A DNA stretch of 64,000 nucleotides from positions 234,475,178 through 234,539,177 of the forward strand of contig CM057009.1 of the NCBI GenBank assembly GCA_029891345.1, given 5' to 3'. Positions 10,440-22,749 of the stretch are shown piece after piece. Each line of letters starts with the position of its first letter. Positions within the stretch are counted from its first letter, which is position 1. Source of the stretch: Dryococelus australis. Taxonomy: Eukaryota > Arthropoda > Insecta > Phasmatodea > Phasmatidae. The position numbers and the translations under genes are program-made. The notes under the pieces were generated by a model. It did not search any database. It was not told the DNA's origin and saw only the letters and a program-made list of their open reading frames with translations.

Positions 10440-12300
10440 TATTTTGCCTTTTAATATTTTTTGTGGGCGGGTGGTAACACTGCCCATTGTTTTTTAATTC
10501 TAATTTAGCATGGTTATTTTATTGGCCAGCCATATATTTGTTAATATCTTTGTATTGTGTTTATTAATTCTTATTTATGAATGGATACAGTGCTAATGTT
10601 AATATAAAGCGTACTGTTTTATGTATCTACTATATTAGCGCACATAATTAAAATTGTGTAAAGATTACTGCTGCGTTGCGCCACTTCCGAGGGCCATGTG
10701 ATGTCACCTAATTGATGCAGTGTATGTGTGCATCTGTTAGGCGAGCGAGTCTGCGTGGAGATAGTCTACAGGTAGCAGTCCGCAAGAGTATGCGAATTTG
10801 AAGTCTGCAGGAGTGCGTTTGCTAGTAAACCCACACAGGTATATGCTAAAGGCAGTCTTCATGAGAAAATCACCGGTCATGGACAGTGTGAGACCGTCGG
10901 CCGAGGCCCGCATGTGCCGAGTGCAGTTTGATGGTCCGGTTGCCTGGATGACGCTCAATATGCCTGTATAAAGCGCTCACTCATTTAGCATATTTTTATT
11001 ATGTGTTCCAGCCACGTCGCAGATTATGATTTAACATACACAAAGTATGAATACGATACGGCGCAGAGTTGGTGAGAAGAATTCCACAGATTGCCATTAT
11101 TTAATGTGTTGCCTGATGATAGTGCTAGAAAATTTAATAGCTGATCGAACAAATATAAATGGGACTGTGATTTCTGACGTGTTAGATGCAAAACGTAACT
11201 CGTGGTACGAACTCAGGACGGTGTTCGGCAAGTTATCTTTGACAGACATGTCTTGCCTTGCTTTTTATATGGCAACATTTTATAACAATTTTTTTTATCT
11301 TGGGAATTAAGCACTCATTACACCATCGTGTGAACTCTAACATTACGCGTAGACAAGTGTCTATGATCAGCCCTGACGGAACAGTGTGTGTTAGGAGGGC
11401 TTAATTCCGTCACAAAGATTGTTATTTTTCTGCTCGTGATATGTGGTTGCATAGCTGCAACTTTTTGCATTACGCATCACGAGTGCCAAATTGGTCAGCG
11501 CGACTGACTCCCTTCCAAAAGTGTTACAGGAACTTAATGAAAATGAGTGTGTCTGCGTGTGATCTAAGCAGCTCATCGTTGGGATTGATTACCTGTGAAG
11601 CAGAGACGTCCTGGCGGTGTGCCGGGCCCACATTAGTGCTCGTCGCAGCGTCAGGGGCACGCTGGCGGCGGCAACACGAAGCCTTCAAGGGCATCTTGGC
11701 TTGCTGAGTTTTTCATAGGGTCTTTGTAAGGCTGCTGCAGAGGTATGGTTCTTTTAGATTCTGGTGTCAACGTCTCCCAGATTAAACAAAGTAGAATCCT
11801 CATCAGTCCGTTGCTGGGCGGTATCTCTCATGGTAATATTGTGTATAACTTTTAATAATAATCTCTCTTATATGGCATGTTCTGAGTGTAAACATTTTAC
11901 ATAGCGCAAATAAGACTTTAAAGTAGGCACGTATACCTCTGGATTGGCCTTGGTAATTCGCGCACATGCACTTTGTGTGTGTGCACATGCGCATGTGCAC
12001 ATGCGCATGTGTGCGTGTGCGTGTGTGTGTGTGTGGCAAATATAAAGTAAACTATAGTTTGCAAAAAGTTTTATGTAACCAAAAAATGCCTTTAAAATGA
12101 ATGTTGAGAGCGATGGATTTAGAACCATTAAATTGTTTAAGCCATACACATGAGAGATTGCGAACATTATTTTGATCCTGACCTGAAGTGAATTGGATTT
12201 TTATTATACGAGTGCGGCTTTCCTCTCCGTGGGATGGGTAGGTTGATATGTGTATAAGCGAGCGAGGCAACTTTGCGATCGTAACCCCTTCTCCCCCTCA
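10440..12300. mobile_element. Unidentified ~1.9-kb insertion splitting BEL/Pao gag
   Basis: BEL gag sequence stops at about 12,370 (N-terminal part) and resumes at about 10,398 (zinc-knuckle part). The material between is not recognisable as gag and is less A/T-rich than its surroundings at 10,680-10,960 and 11,450-11,700. It holds a (CA)n/(GT)n run with GCATGTGCAC motifs at about 11,960-12,040. Several open frames of 60-99 codons exist but show no domain. About 450 bp of gag is also missing, so insertion with deletion is the simplest reading. Termini and target duplication were not found. Confidence 0.4.
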
Positions 12301-12373
12301 CCTCGAAACGCCAAGAACTCTAAAAGCTGCAACAAATTTTGGCATCTTCACTTCTTTATGCTCCAGATCAAAA

Positions 12374-12780
12374 TCACGTTGCGTTTCTGAATGTTGGTAG
12401 CTGCAAGTTTGGTAGCTGCACAGACGTAGATTTGAAGTCAATATTTATTGATTTCCCGTTGCATTTATCATTTCTCACCAACTCAAAGATTGTGGTATGA
12501 ATTTCTAAAATTTGATAGTAGGTCAAGTCAAAGTTTTCCATATCTGTGTTTAGAGACTCATCTCTGTCTGGTTTACTGTCTGCTAGTTGAATGATGATGT
12601 CTTCAAAATCTGTTTTCAGTTGTGCCAAATTACAGCGATGGGCTTTAAACAAATCTACTCACGACCTGTCCTTTTCAACTTCATTAGCTAGAGAAAGAAG
12701 GCACTTCAACCTGCATTCTGTTAACTGAAGTCTCGCTTCCAACTTTTTTAGCAACATTGTTGCTACAAATATAAACAATA
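12374..12780 (-). pseudogene. BEL/Pao gag N-terminal relic
   Basis: The minus strand shows a charged coiled-coil-like N-terminus (LLKKLEARLQLTECRLK at about 12,690-12,755), then, after a stop, DLFKAHRCNLAQLKTDFEDI, ending in SVQLPNLQLPTFRNAT. The last motif is the start of the DUF1759 gag domain, usually LPKxxLPTFSGD. The frame stops where an unrelated insertion begins. With the parts at 9.6-10.4 kb and 1-835 it makes one element in correct gag-protease-RT order. No LTR was recognised to its right. Confidence 0.7.
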
Positions 12781-12789
12781 ACAATGACA

Positions 12790-14190
12790 GCAACAGGTAT
12801 ACCAACTCAACATACAGAGCAGTAGTACTTTACATCGTGGTTCAATATCTCGAAGAGCACGATCGGTCAACGCATGTTCATTGACTGTACTAACAAAGCG
12901 CCCGACTGGTGACCATTACAAACGTAAACGTAAACAAAGGATAGTAACCAACATTAATTTGATATTCAAGCAAACTTCCAAGTCAGTAGTTTGCCAAAAT
13001 ACGTGTCCAACGAATCCGGCCCGGAGGTCTAAAATGTTTTGGCTCACTTCACTGGCGGTGATGTTCAGAGGTTGTTACACACCCAATGCATGTACACAAT
13101 ATGTCTTCTAACAAACATGTTAATTGGGTTTCATAGCACGTTTGCATGAAACAGCTGGCAATTATGTCAAGGGTAGTTCACACTAGGTCGATGTAGGATT
13201 TACAATATCCTGAACACTCTAAGTTTCCCGACTTTGACAACCACATGTAACCATTCCCTACAGGAGTAAACAAGGTACAAGTATGGCGGACACAATCACG
13301 TTGCACCTGATATCAGAAAGATGGCTGCCACCAAACTTGGATAAAAATTACATGTCTCAACAGCGTACGTGTGCTTTAAGTGTGTCACATCTGTCTACAG
13401 TATACGCACATATATGTAAAAGTGGCTTATATGCCAGTGTGTATGATCACTGCCAGACTGATACAATTCCAAAGCGTGTTGTGCCTTGCAATTGGTATGA
13501 GTGTTTCCTGTTTCAGTTGTAACTTTCCGGTTCTTTGAATCATAGTGAAGTGGTGGAGATTGCTTTTGTTTGTGTTTATATTATATTCATCATGTTATTT
13601 AAACAAATTACGTTTTTAAATACTATATCCTACAGACACAAATATTCTGACAGATCATTAAATGTATACTGTAAAGCATGTTACAATTTTCCATTATGGC
13701 ACTGCTCACTGACCCGCGTACGTGATATTTAGTGCTTCAGTTGTTCTCCTCTCTGACTGTAAGGTGCTGACATCATGTTCATTACTAATAGTGCTCTGCT
13801 GTGCAGGACTATCTACTTGCCTTGGTGGGGATGTAATATATAATAAAATAATTACTGAAGTATTAAAAAAAAAAAATACAATGAACGGTGGCTGACATTG
13901 TAAGCAGTCTCTTGCTTGCTATTTCTAAAGTCACCGATTCTATTTTAAAAGCCAACCAGGAATTTGCAGAAGGAAGTCTCGCAAGGTTTTGGTGGTAGTT
14001 TTTCAAATTTCTTAAGTTTCCCTCCAAATTTCATTTTACCACTTCTCAATACCATTATCTCCTTTCCTTTCTATTCTTCCAACTATAAAAAAATTATCTG
14101 TTAACCATGCTTCAAAAAGTAACAACATGCAGATTTTCACTTCAAGAAAGTGACAAATATAAAGACTAAAATTATAATTATTTCACATCA
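12790..14190. other. Intronic DNA, no gene recognised
   Basis: This is A/T-rich with a poly-A tract at about 13,865-13,878. Open frames of 65-79 codons at 12,881-13,732 have no recognisable motif. It lies in the intron downstream of the YNPDAPSM exon of the RBM26-like gene and may hide the 5' LTR of the BEL/Pao element. Confidence 0.5.
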
Positions 14191-14193
14191 TAC

Positions 14194-14265
14194 CTCCTGA
14201 ACCATGAAAAGATTGTCGATTCCACATTATACTAGAATCCATGCTGGGAGCATCAGGGTTGTATT
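14194..14265 (-). CDS. swm: RBM26/RBM27 (swm) orthologue, internal exon
   Basis: This is a 72-bp exon of a nuclear RNA-binding protein of the RBM26/RBM27 family, which has a CCCH finger and RRMs and acts in nuclear RNA metabolism in characterised species. On the minus strand, a TTCTTTTACAG acceptor precedes AA-TAC-AAC-CCT, giving YNPDAPSMDSSIMWNRQ and then SFHGSG. The exon ends at G followed by GTATGA, a GT donor. The YNPDAPSM block is conserved in this family just after the proline-rich segment. The entering intron is phase 1, and joining to the G left by the exon at 45,674-45,985 gives GAA (Glu), so the two exons fit exactly. The next exon (RRM region) was not found down to position 1. Too short to appear as a long open frame; recognised from motif plus splice sites. 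Confidence 0.85.
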
Positions 14266-14909
14266 CTGTAAAAGAAATGATTGTTGATTACAAATAATAT
14301 TTGTGATATATGATGCAAATGTAAAACAAAAATTAGTATAGACTATTCATAAAAATTTTATACATAAATAAATTTGACTTGGTTCTTGTAAATGTTGATA
14401 TGTAAGTCTATACCTATAAGAACATTTTACAAATTGATAGTAAATTTGTTATTATATGTTGTATAAATGCAAGACAATTTCAAAAAATCCCACATTCCTT
14501 GCTTACACGAGAAGGATCCCAAATAATATACAGTTAAGCATGATGAGGGTAGTTTGCCAGATGAGTAAAAAAGTTTGCTAAAGAAATAACCATGAGACCT
14601 TTGACTCCATCGCACTTGGCACCTGTGTGGTATCAGATAGGAAGACTTTCCACCATGTCGCAAGCGACGCCGTGAAGCGATGATGTTGAGGGTTGTTAGG
14701 CAGATGGGCAAATAACTTCTCAAAAAAAACTGTATTGGTGGCCAACCTCCCCACCACAAAAACCATAAAACCTCACTTTCATCTCCACCGAAGCTAAAGA
14801 TACAAGTCTCTCCCGCAAGTAATTGGAAGAGTGAAGCAGTACTTTGATAAAATTTACTGTGCATAAGGCTATGGAAATAGAAAAGTTCTTGTCAGAGGCA
14901 TTACAGATA

Positions 14910-16104
14910 CACTATCCACCAAAAAGTAATTGGACACCCGTGAAGATAGGTACTTCGGTATGTCAGTTGACTTGTGTGGCCACCATAAGCTGCAGACCAG
15001 TGTAGAACCAGTTGATGAGGAGATGGCATGAAATACAGAGCTATCAGACTTCAATAAGGGCGTGATTGTGGGCTGCCATCTCAGTGGGCTGTCTAGCCGG
15101 GTGATTGCACAGAAAATAAAAAGGCCCAAATCAACGGTCTTATTCGTCCTTCATAAGTGGAAGGTCGATGGGCATTGTGCCAATGCTGCACGTTCTGGGC
15201 AACCTCCAATCTTGACCAACAGAAATAGCAGAGCCCTGAAACGTGAAATTGTCAAAAATAGGGCACAACCCATTGCTACCATTCGACAGGAGTTTCATGC
15301 AGCAACAGGAGTATCTGTTTCCATTGGAACATTGCATACAGAGGCCCACTGACTTGGATATTACGGAAGAGCAGCTGCACATAAGCCCCATATCACAAGT
15401 AATAAAGCTCAGTGATTCAGGTGGTGTTTGGACTGTCTCAACTGGACATTGGAGCAGTGGAAATAGGTTCTGTGGAGTGATGAGTCGAGGTTTACATTAT
15501 TCCAGTTCGATGGACGTGTTTGGGTGTGGCGTCTACCAGGGGAACGGCTTCTGCCGGAGTGTATAATTCCAACTAGGAAATTCGGTGGAGGTGGAGTGAT
15601 TGTGTGGGGCTGTTTCACAGCCTTCAGCGTAGGACACAAAGGCAGCATGAACACAAAGGCTTATTGTCATTCTGGATAGTGAAATGCTCCCCAAATTGTG
15701 TGTTTTTACGAAATGGACCAGTGTCAATTCTAGGATGACAATGCCAGGTGCCATGTTTCAAGGGTTACTATGTACTATGCAGTGGTACGCTGACAACAAT
15801 GTTCGCCGAATGGAATGGCCCACCCAATGCCCCAACCTCAACCCTATTGAACATCTTTGGGACGTATTGAATCGCCGGGTGAGGGCTCGTCAGGTGCAGC
15901 CAAAATCCATTGCTCAACTCATGGAATGGTTGCAAGAGGAATGGTGACGAATCCTCATGGATGTCCTGCAAACACTCGTAGAGATCATGCCAGACAGGGT
16001 GGCTGCTTTTATAGCCCCAGAGGTGGCCCTACGAGTTTCTACAAGGTAACAACCACCGAGCAAACATTGTGGACAGGTAACCAATTACTTTTTGGTTGAA
16101 AGTG
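14910..16104 (+). mobile_element. Tc1-like DNA transposon, complete but dead
   Basis: The 1,195-bp element has terminal inverted repeats CACTATCCACCAAAAAGTAA on the left and, in reverse complement, CACTTTCAACCAAAAAGTAA on the right. It is flanked by TA at 14,908-14,909 and 16,105-16,106. Length, termini and target site all fit Tc1. The plus strand encodes the transposase in broken frames. Helix-turn-helix region: 15,062-15,352 (GLSSRVIAQKIKRPKSTV, then RSGQPPILTNRNSRALK). DDE region: 15,380-15,950, with WSDESRF-like and FDGRVWVW pieces, VIVWGCF, DDNARCHVSRVTM preceded by a stop, and WPTQCPNLNPIEHLWDVLNR. At least three frameshifts and one stop prevent a functional product. Confidence 0.93.
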
Positions 16105-16182
16105 TACTTTGCTACTGCATTAACAATGGAATCTAATGGTCCCATAAATAAATTAATTTGCTTACATGGAATTAACTATTTC

Positions 16183-16489
16183 TGGCAAGGTTAGGGATTA
16201 ACTGCATTATAGTAATCTTGTAATTGATGTCGTTAAACTAAAGTAATTGTATCCTTGTTCTGTTTATGTCAAGCGTACACTGTTCTACTGAATTATATAG
16301 AGTTTATTATAATAAATGTGTTTAGTAGAAAGAATCTTATTTATTGAATAGCCATATGTAGTTTCCGATCCCCTGTAGGCTCCAATCCTAGTGTTGTGAT
16401 GTAAAGTAAAGGATTAAGAATAATAGAGATTAATAAGGACAGAATGAGAGAGATACGAGATATTAGGAGTTAGCAAAGGTATCACTACA
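16183..16489 (+). repeat. Truncated left LTR (R-U5-like part)
   Basis: This is 307 bp matching 22,075-22,355, with one extra stretch of about 25 bp near 16,410-16,440. It is followed by CTGGTTAAGATGCC, where a primer-binding site starting TGG would be expected; the matching tRNA was not identified. Confidence 0.65.
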
Positions 16490-18159
16490 CTGGTTAAGAT
16501 GCCTCACATTTCCACCTCGTGCTTAGGCAAGTAAGCTAACATTAATTAGAATTTCACTTGCAGTTTGTGTCTTCCTGTTTTGCTATTGTATTCCCTTGTG
16601 CTTTCATTTAATTAGTAGCTCCTTATAACAGTAATCCTTTAGTGTCTGTATTGTTCAATTACGTGTAGAACACAGCAAACCACCACAATCGCATAACAGC
16701 TGTTAACCTCCCGCAGCCACGGTGTGCACTGTACGCATCAGTGAGGTAGGTTAGTGCACCAGCGCGAGTAAGCAATACGCACGTGTAGGCGACCTTGCCA
16801 GTCACGTACATGTCACGACGTCCCACTCCCGCTAGAAATGCTTCTTTGCTTCTTTATATTTGATGCATGTTCTCTGCTTGTAATTACATGTGGGTCAACC
16901 TGTTTCCATTGTAAGCGAGAAACATTCCACTTGTTTTTGTGTGTTTTAGGAGTGCTTTCCAAACTCTTGTTTTCTTTGTAGTTTGCATTAATTATAAGTT
17001 ACACTAAGTGTGCTGAGATTACACATACTGTACACTATACACCCACAACAGGAGTATAATTTTTATATGTTAACATATATAGAAGTGAGTAAGTAGTAGT
17101 AAACGTGATACAGAGTGGCAGAAAACCACTTCCCCGTCTATAGTAATCAAACAACTCCTGCCCACGCAAAATTACTTACAAAATAACTTGCCATTACATG
17201 TATAAATTTCTTTATATACTGAAGAAAATAAGTATCATCCCAAGGGTATTTAAGTGTGTTAAAAAAAAAATTTTGAAGCCAATGCATGTGAAGGGCATGT
17301 TGTTGAGAGTATTGCGCATGTCACGTGAAGAGCTAAGCAACGCAGCAGAGTTCGTGCCACGCAGGCATTTTGCCAGCTGCCATATTGCACCCCATCTATT
17401 AACCATAGTCGCCACTCATTTTGTTGCTCACATAGAGACATATTGGGCAGAACCCGACATTAATTGTTTCGTGTCCGAGCGCAGAAATAATTGCATGCAT
17501 GTCCGAGGATGTGAACAGACATTGCAAGCCCGCAAGTAAAGCCACTGCCACCAATAGATTATAAGAATTTGGTAAATCTTTGGGCTGCTATAGAATAATT
17601 GTGAATTAAAGATTAATTCTAGACTGATGACTTAAATAAGCCAATTGCAGAGTGCATATAAAAGTTAGTAATTTAAGACTATATTGAGATGAAATATATG
17701 AATTTAGATTTGTAACGAAGAATACAAATGCCCCATACAGAGTTACAAAAAGTTTTTATATAATGATTAAAAATATAAAATAGAAAGAAATAGGTCTCAG
17801 TTAATAAAATTAGCATATAAGGAAAGTTCAAGTTGTGAAAGTATTTTAAGATGATAGAACAAGGTAGTTCGTAATAAACTCTATTGACATTGACTAATTT
17901 ACATTTATTTTTGCCAACAAATTAATAAAAAATATGGGGCAACATATTGATAAGATAACTTAAATATAGGAAACTATATGTGTGCATTTATCAGTCATAA
18001 TATATTTTTAATTTAATAAAGTAAATAAATACGGGTATACTGCTAAAATTTTGCAAATATATACGTTTGCATTCAGTGAGGTAATTATTTTATGAAAGAA
18101 AGGAAACCAAAATAAGTTATACAGTAACTCAGTGTTATACTGCAAGGAATTCATACTCG

Positions 18160-19541
18160 ATAGTGTGTGCTAATGGGCTATAGAGCTTCAAGAACACATG
18201 AAACACCGCGAGAGCCGCAGACAAACATGGGAATTGCAGCGAGGCCGCATAAACATTTAACACAGCACATTGCGCTGGCGCAGCCGGTCCAAGGCTACAC
18301 ATCTAAGAGCGACACTTCCCCCCGCACACAAGGCCAGCGTTGCCACACTGCCGCCAAAGCATGACCCACTTTGCAGCGTTGCCAAACCACACAAAACTGC
18401 CACTGACAGCTATCATAACACAGCGTGGTCGAAGCGCACCTCCTTGTTTTGGTAACATGTGCTACGCGCACCATCAACTTGTACAGCCAACAGATGATGC
18501 CATTATTTACAAAAGAGAGTAAAGCAACAAATCATTTACCAGCAATTGTACATTATTTAATGTCACATGAAGGAATTATTTTTACGAGTTAGATAAACAG
18601 TGTGTAAACTATTATCTAAATTGTGTTACATTTGTATCACTATCATACAAAGGAGAACAAGTGACGTGTACCAAAGGACCAGTTGATTGCAACGTCGCCA
18701 ATACAGCTTGTCACGCTACAACTTGAAACCAGCTGACTGCACCCTGAGCTCAGCACGTGCATGATGCAGAAGGGACCAGCAGCGCGAGGCGTCAATTCAA
18801 CATTCCTAGCTGCCGGCACGGTGCTGCGCCAAAACCGCCAAGAGGTACTGTCCACCCCCGCCCCTCCAGGCGCAGTTGGCAGCACTAGGCAGACACGAGG
18901 CACGCCTTGCGCATGCACCATACCGTTGCCATGGCAGCGCCAACCACAAGATGAGTTGCTGCTAAGGAGTGGAGGCAAACTGAGCTCGCCGCACGGCCTA
19001 AGGTTGTGGCCGCCGCCGCACTATGCATTGCCATACCAGCCACAATTGATGTCCTGCCTCTTACACGACCTATGCCAGCCCATTATGGTTTTTTTTATCG
19101 CACCTTGTTTGAATAAGAAATACACACACGTCGCCAGTGACTACCAGAATTCAGATAACCTGCACGAATGGGGCAATATTGAATACCTGCAGGTAATTGA
19201 AACAGGTGTACTCTGAAAATAACCTGTAAAATGGATAACAAGGTGGAGCCATTGCTGTCTAATATTGACACCACACAGCTGTGCGCTCTCCTGACGTCAC
19301 TTCAGCACTTAATACAAACTGGCAAATAAATCATACGCAGTTGCCAGTTTTGCCAGCATTTCATTCACAGTACAGGTATGGTAAGTTCACAGAAAACAAG
19401 CTCTTTTCTGTCACCGATCCTCTGCACTACGACTACCTGTCCATGGCCATTATAGGCCTACTGTTATTTTGTATTGTTGCCATGTACATTAAACTCCTCA
19501 AGGTTACAATGATTCTGACACGTCTACAAAATATTAATTAA
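18160..19541 (+). other. GC-richer block with open frames, function unknown
   Basis: Within the A/T-rich LTR-bounded element, 18,160-19,220 is conspicuously richer in G+C and CpG. A 151-codon open frame (18,761-19,216) is Pro/Arg-rich at its start (STPAPPGAVGSTRQTRGTP) with no known domain. A second open frame at 19,281-19,541 ends with a clear hydrophobic membrane segment (SMAIIGLLLFCIVAMYIKLL) after LHYDYL and before a short basic tail. That layout resembles the C-terminus of envelope-like proteins of insect gypsy-group elements, but a single membrane segment is weak evidence. Between them, a 32-codon frame starts at an ATG at 19,230. Coding status is doubtful for all. Confidence 0.3.
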
Positions 19542-19930
19542 GCAAGAATACCTTTCATAAGGCTTGTAGATCGCCAGGCCTACGTGAGTAAAGAATGTTA
19601 TAGTATACCCATATAATGGGGTAAACAAAAAGTAAGTTTTACAACTATTTGAAGTATTAAGTACCACTTAAGGCTAAGTTCTATAATTGCTAAAGAATAA
19701 CTTTATTTTGTTCCCATCTGGAACATATTTCTGCATATTAGTAGTACAATTCTGCATAAGTAAAGGTGTATTTTAATTGAAATACATGTCACAAGTCCTT
19801 GATATTTTATATCTTCTTGTAATTACAAGTTGACCAATTATCTCTTTTACAAGCATGTTATAAGTAAGTACACGCCAGTTTAAGACATTTGCGCTCAGCA
19901 ATCTTTAATTGTGGTTATGTTGCAAACTTA

Positions 19931-19931
19931 A

Positions 19932-19984
<53 letters not shown>

Positions 19985-20030
19985 CATGCACACACACAGG
20001 TACACACAGGTACACACACACTTCACACAC
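19931..20030. repeat. (TA)n(CA)n microsatellite
   Basis: Alternating TA from about 19,931 to 19,953 passes into CA repeats to about 19,982, then CATG and GGTACACACA variants to about 20,030. Confidence 0.95.
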
Positions 20031-21340
20031 TTAGTACATAGTAAAAATGTGTATTTTCTTAGTGTGTATCCAGTGAATTTCTCCCTATTACCCCTACATG
20101 TGTTGATGTTTTTAACATTAAATGTAAAGTCTTAAGGTTAGGTACCTGGGAAACCAGTACCTTATATAATTATTAACTATACCTATAACCGCTAATTTCT
20201 TTTTTAACATATAAGTAAATCATAAAGCAAATAAAGACCTTACCACATTGTAACTATAAAAGAGTTCTCTTTAATTTTAAGATGAATTGTCAGACATAAG
20301 TAGAATGTTTTCCTTATACTTATTTTTATTTTTATATGTTCAGTCAATCTTGTATATAACTATATTCAATAATTGCAACAACTACTCGTGAGATCATTAA
20401 TATTATCTAAGTGAAAGTGGGACTTAGCATGGACACTATCCCTGCGAGGAGTGCCTGCCAAAGTGGTATATATTAAGTCCACACTAAACATAAAAACCAG
20501 TGCTTCACGTCAGAAGAAAAGACATTCTGAAAAAAATTATGCATAGGATAAGTGCAAAACAAAAACTTATACAAAGAAGTCATTAATCAAAAGTACAAAA
20601 ACACTCTCGATGATCAATGCCAGCCACATCCTATACTAACATAAGTGTAACCAAAAATTTTTCAATCATGTAAATTTATGTGTATTTTCACAATATTGTT
20701 CCTGAATTGTATATCCTAAGTATCTTATACTGTTATTAGGTTATGTTCCTATACGTGTACATTTTTTAATGTTCTCAAACTAGAAGTTATTGAGGTTATC
20801 GGTTCCCGTATAGGGTTTATAAAAACAAAAACCATCACATATTATAACTACTTCTAGCATCATGTAAAGGTGTTGTTAATGCATTTTTGCTGTACTTATC
20901 TGTGTAAGAGTTATCTACAATCACACTGGTAACATAAAATTGGGTTGTAAAAAGAAAATATAACACGCAGACAGTCGGCAAATAGCCAGCTCATGAGTAA
21001 TATCGCAGTTACCAAAACAGGTTCGGCCATGCAGCACAGCCAACTTCGGCGTGCGAACACTACCTTTCCTACAGGTAGTTACCTAGAATATAAGTTTCCC
21101 TTTTTGTGTAATATTGCTGTTTCAAACATTGTCTCTAGTATTTCAAATGATACCAATTTTATAGTTCATTTCCATTTTAAGCCTGCAGGCACATAAAATC
21201 TCAAAATTGTACAATTTGATCAAAAGTAACTTCCTGGCATGTTGTGAGTGAACTAGTACCACAAGCACGCGCGCAAACTTTAAACTCCCTCTTACCCACA
21301 TCCACCGTCTAGTCTTAGGAAGGAATTTTTTACGTTAATT

Positions 21341-21721
21341 GTGGCAATGGATGTACCTCCTCCTATTCCGTGGTCTCACTGCATTATGTGCTTAGGCAAT
21401 ATTTTTACAGTGTTCCAACATTTAAAATCTAATTGTTCTTTTTTGCTCAATGTAAAGTTAATACATTTTCCTACTGTGCCAACTTTTCAATACTCTCCAA
21501 TGGAGTTCTTCCTCTGTGTAAAACGGTGCCTCGAATTCAGTATTCCACCCTCGACACTGCCTCCACACATAATCAGGGATGCCACCAAGCGCCTACACAT
21601 CGAAGACTTATGCCTGAGCTCCTCGATACCACCGCTTCAACCCAGCCCTACCAGAATAATACTAACAAACCATGTACCCTATAGCAGCCGGGACGGACTG
21701 CTATTTCAACCTGGGGGGTAG
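21341..21721 (+). other. 126-codon open frame next to right LTR, unidentified
   Basis: An ATG in a reasonable context (GGCAATGG) opens a frame ending exactly at the polypurine tract before the LTR-like unit. The product would be Pro- and Ser-rich toward its end. No domain is recognised. Its position, last frame before the 3' LTR, is where an accessory gene of a retroelement would sit, but chance is equally possible. Confidence 0.25.
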
Positions 21722-22355
21722 TGTGGCAGGTGCCAGGGTGCCGCACACACCAGTTAAGGTTGTCTGCACTATAGATTTCTTTGTGAGCCTCTTGTTTATT
21801 CAACAAGCATCAACTGACCCACTACTGCCAGGCTATAAATGGCCAGAGCGCTGAACCCCTACACTCCCAGATGGCAGAGAGTGATTGAATTGTGATGATG
21901 TACAGTGCCAGAGCGGCACAAAGCAGAAGGCTACGAGAGACCAGGTTCTGGAGGAGCTCCAGGGAGAACTGCTCTCTACCCTACGCCAAATAATTGGTGA
22001 GCATAACTCCGGCTAGGCAGTAGGGTGTCATCCCCAATCTTGAAGTTCCGTTAATAATTACCTAAATAATACACTGGCAAGGTTAGTGATTAACTGCATT
22101 ATAGTAATCTTGTAATTGATGTCAAACTAAAGTAAAGTAACTGTACCCTTGTTCTGTTTATGTCAAACGTATTGTTCTGCTCAATTATAGAGTTTATTAC
22201 AATAAATGTGTTTAGTAGAAATAATCTTATTTATTGAATAGCCATCTGTAATTATCGACCCCCTGTAGGCCCCAATCCTAGTGTTGTAACATAAAGTAAT
22301 GTATTACGAGTAGGAGAGATACAAGATATTAGGCGTTAGGAAAGGGATCACTACA
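21722..22355 (+). repeat. Right LTR-like unit (634 bp) with promoter and polyA signals
   Basis: It begins TGTGGCAGG and ends ATCACTACA, so it has the TG...CA borders of an LTR. The TATA box TATAAA is at 21,834-21,839 and the polyadenylation signal AATAAA at 22,201-22,206. It is preceded by the purine tract at about 21,711-21,721. Confidence 0.6.
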
Positions 22356-22749
22356 AATGGCAGACACTTGCTCATTATATTTTATAACTTCATAATACTT
22401 AGATTAATTTTTTTTCTTTGCAACTACTACCATCTTGCCCAGTGAATTTTTTTTATAAATAGTCCTAGACTTTTTATAGCTCTCTCACAGCTCAAGCAAT
22501 TAGGCAAACAACAATGAAATAATCAGTTGTTGGCTAACTGTATATTACTTTCCTATGTGATGCCATCCAGTACTGAAATGGCACAAGTCCAGGATAAGTA
22601 CCCTTTGTCTGCTGACGACCAGTCATGTACACTGATATGTAATAATTAAAGATAGGACAAATTTTCACATGTAATATTGTACAGCAAATAGGTACAAAGC
22701 ATATAGTAACATAGTCAAATTGTATGAGTATGGGAATGGTGAACAACAC

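Larger units (their letters stand above)
16183..22355 (+). mobile_element. LTR-bounded element lacking recognisable gag-pol (LARD-like)
   Basis: A block starting TGGCAAGGTTAG and ending ATCACTACA occurs at 16,183-16,489 and again, in direct orientation, at 22,075-22,355. The right copy is the 3' part of a longer LTR-like unit starting TGTGGCAGGTGCC at 21,722, directly after a purine-rich stretch (CTGGGGGGTAG) that would serve as polypurine tract. That unit contains TATAAA at 21,834 and AATAAA at 22,201. The 5.2 kb between the repeats shows no RT, integrase or CCHC motif in any frame. The left LTR appears truncated, losing about 330 bp. No matching target duplication was found. A nonautonomous LTR element fits best; a chance segmental duplication is less likely given the promoter and polyadenylation signals. 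Confidence 0.6.

Noticed and set aside
11803..12167. Overlapping His/Thr-rich open frames
   Set aside because: Produced by the (CA)n/(GT)n tract; no domain outside it.
16183..22355. Complete autonomous gypsy or BEL element
   Set aside because: No RT, integrase, protease or CCHC motif in any frame between the repeats.
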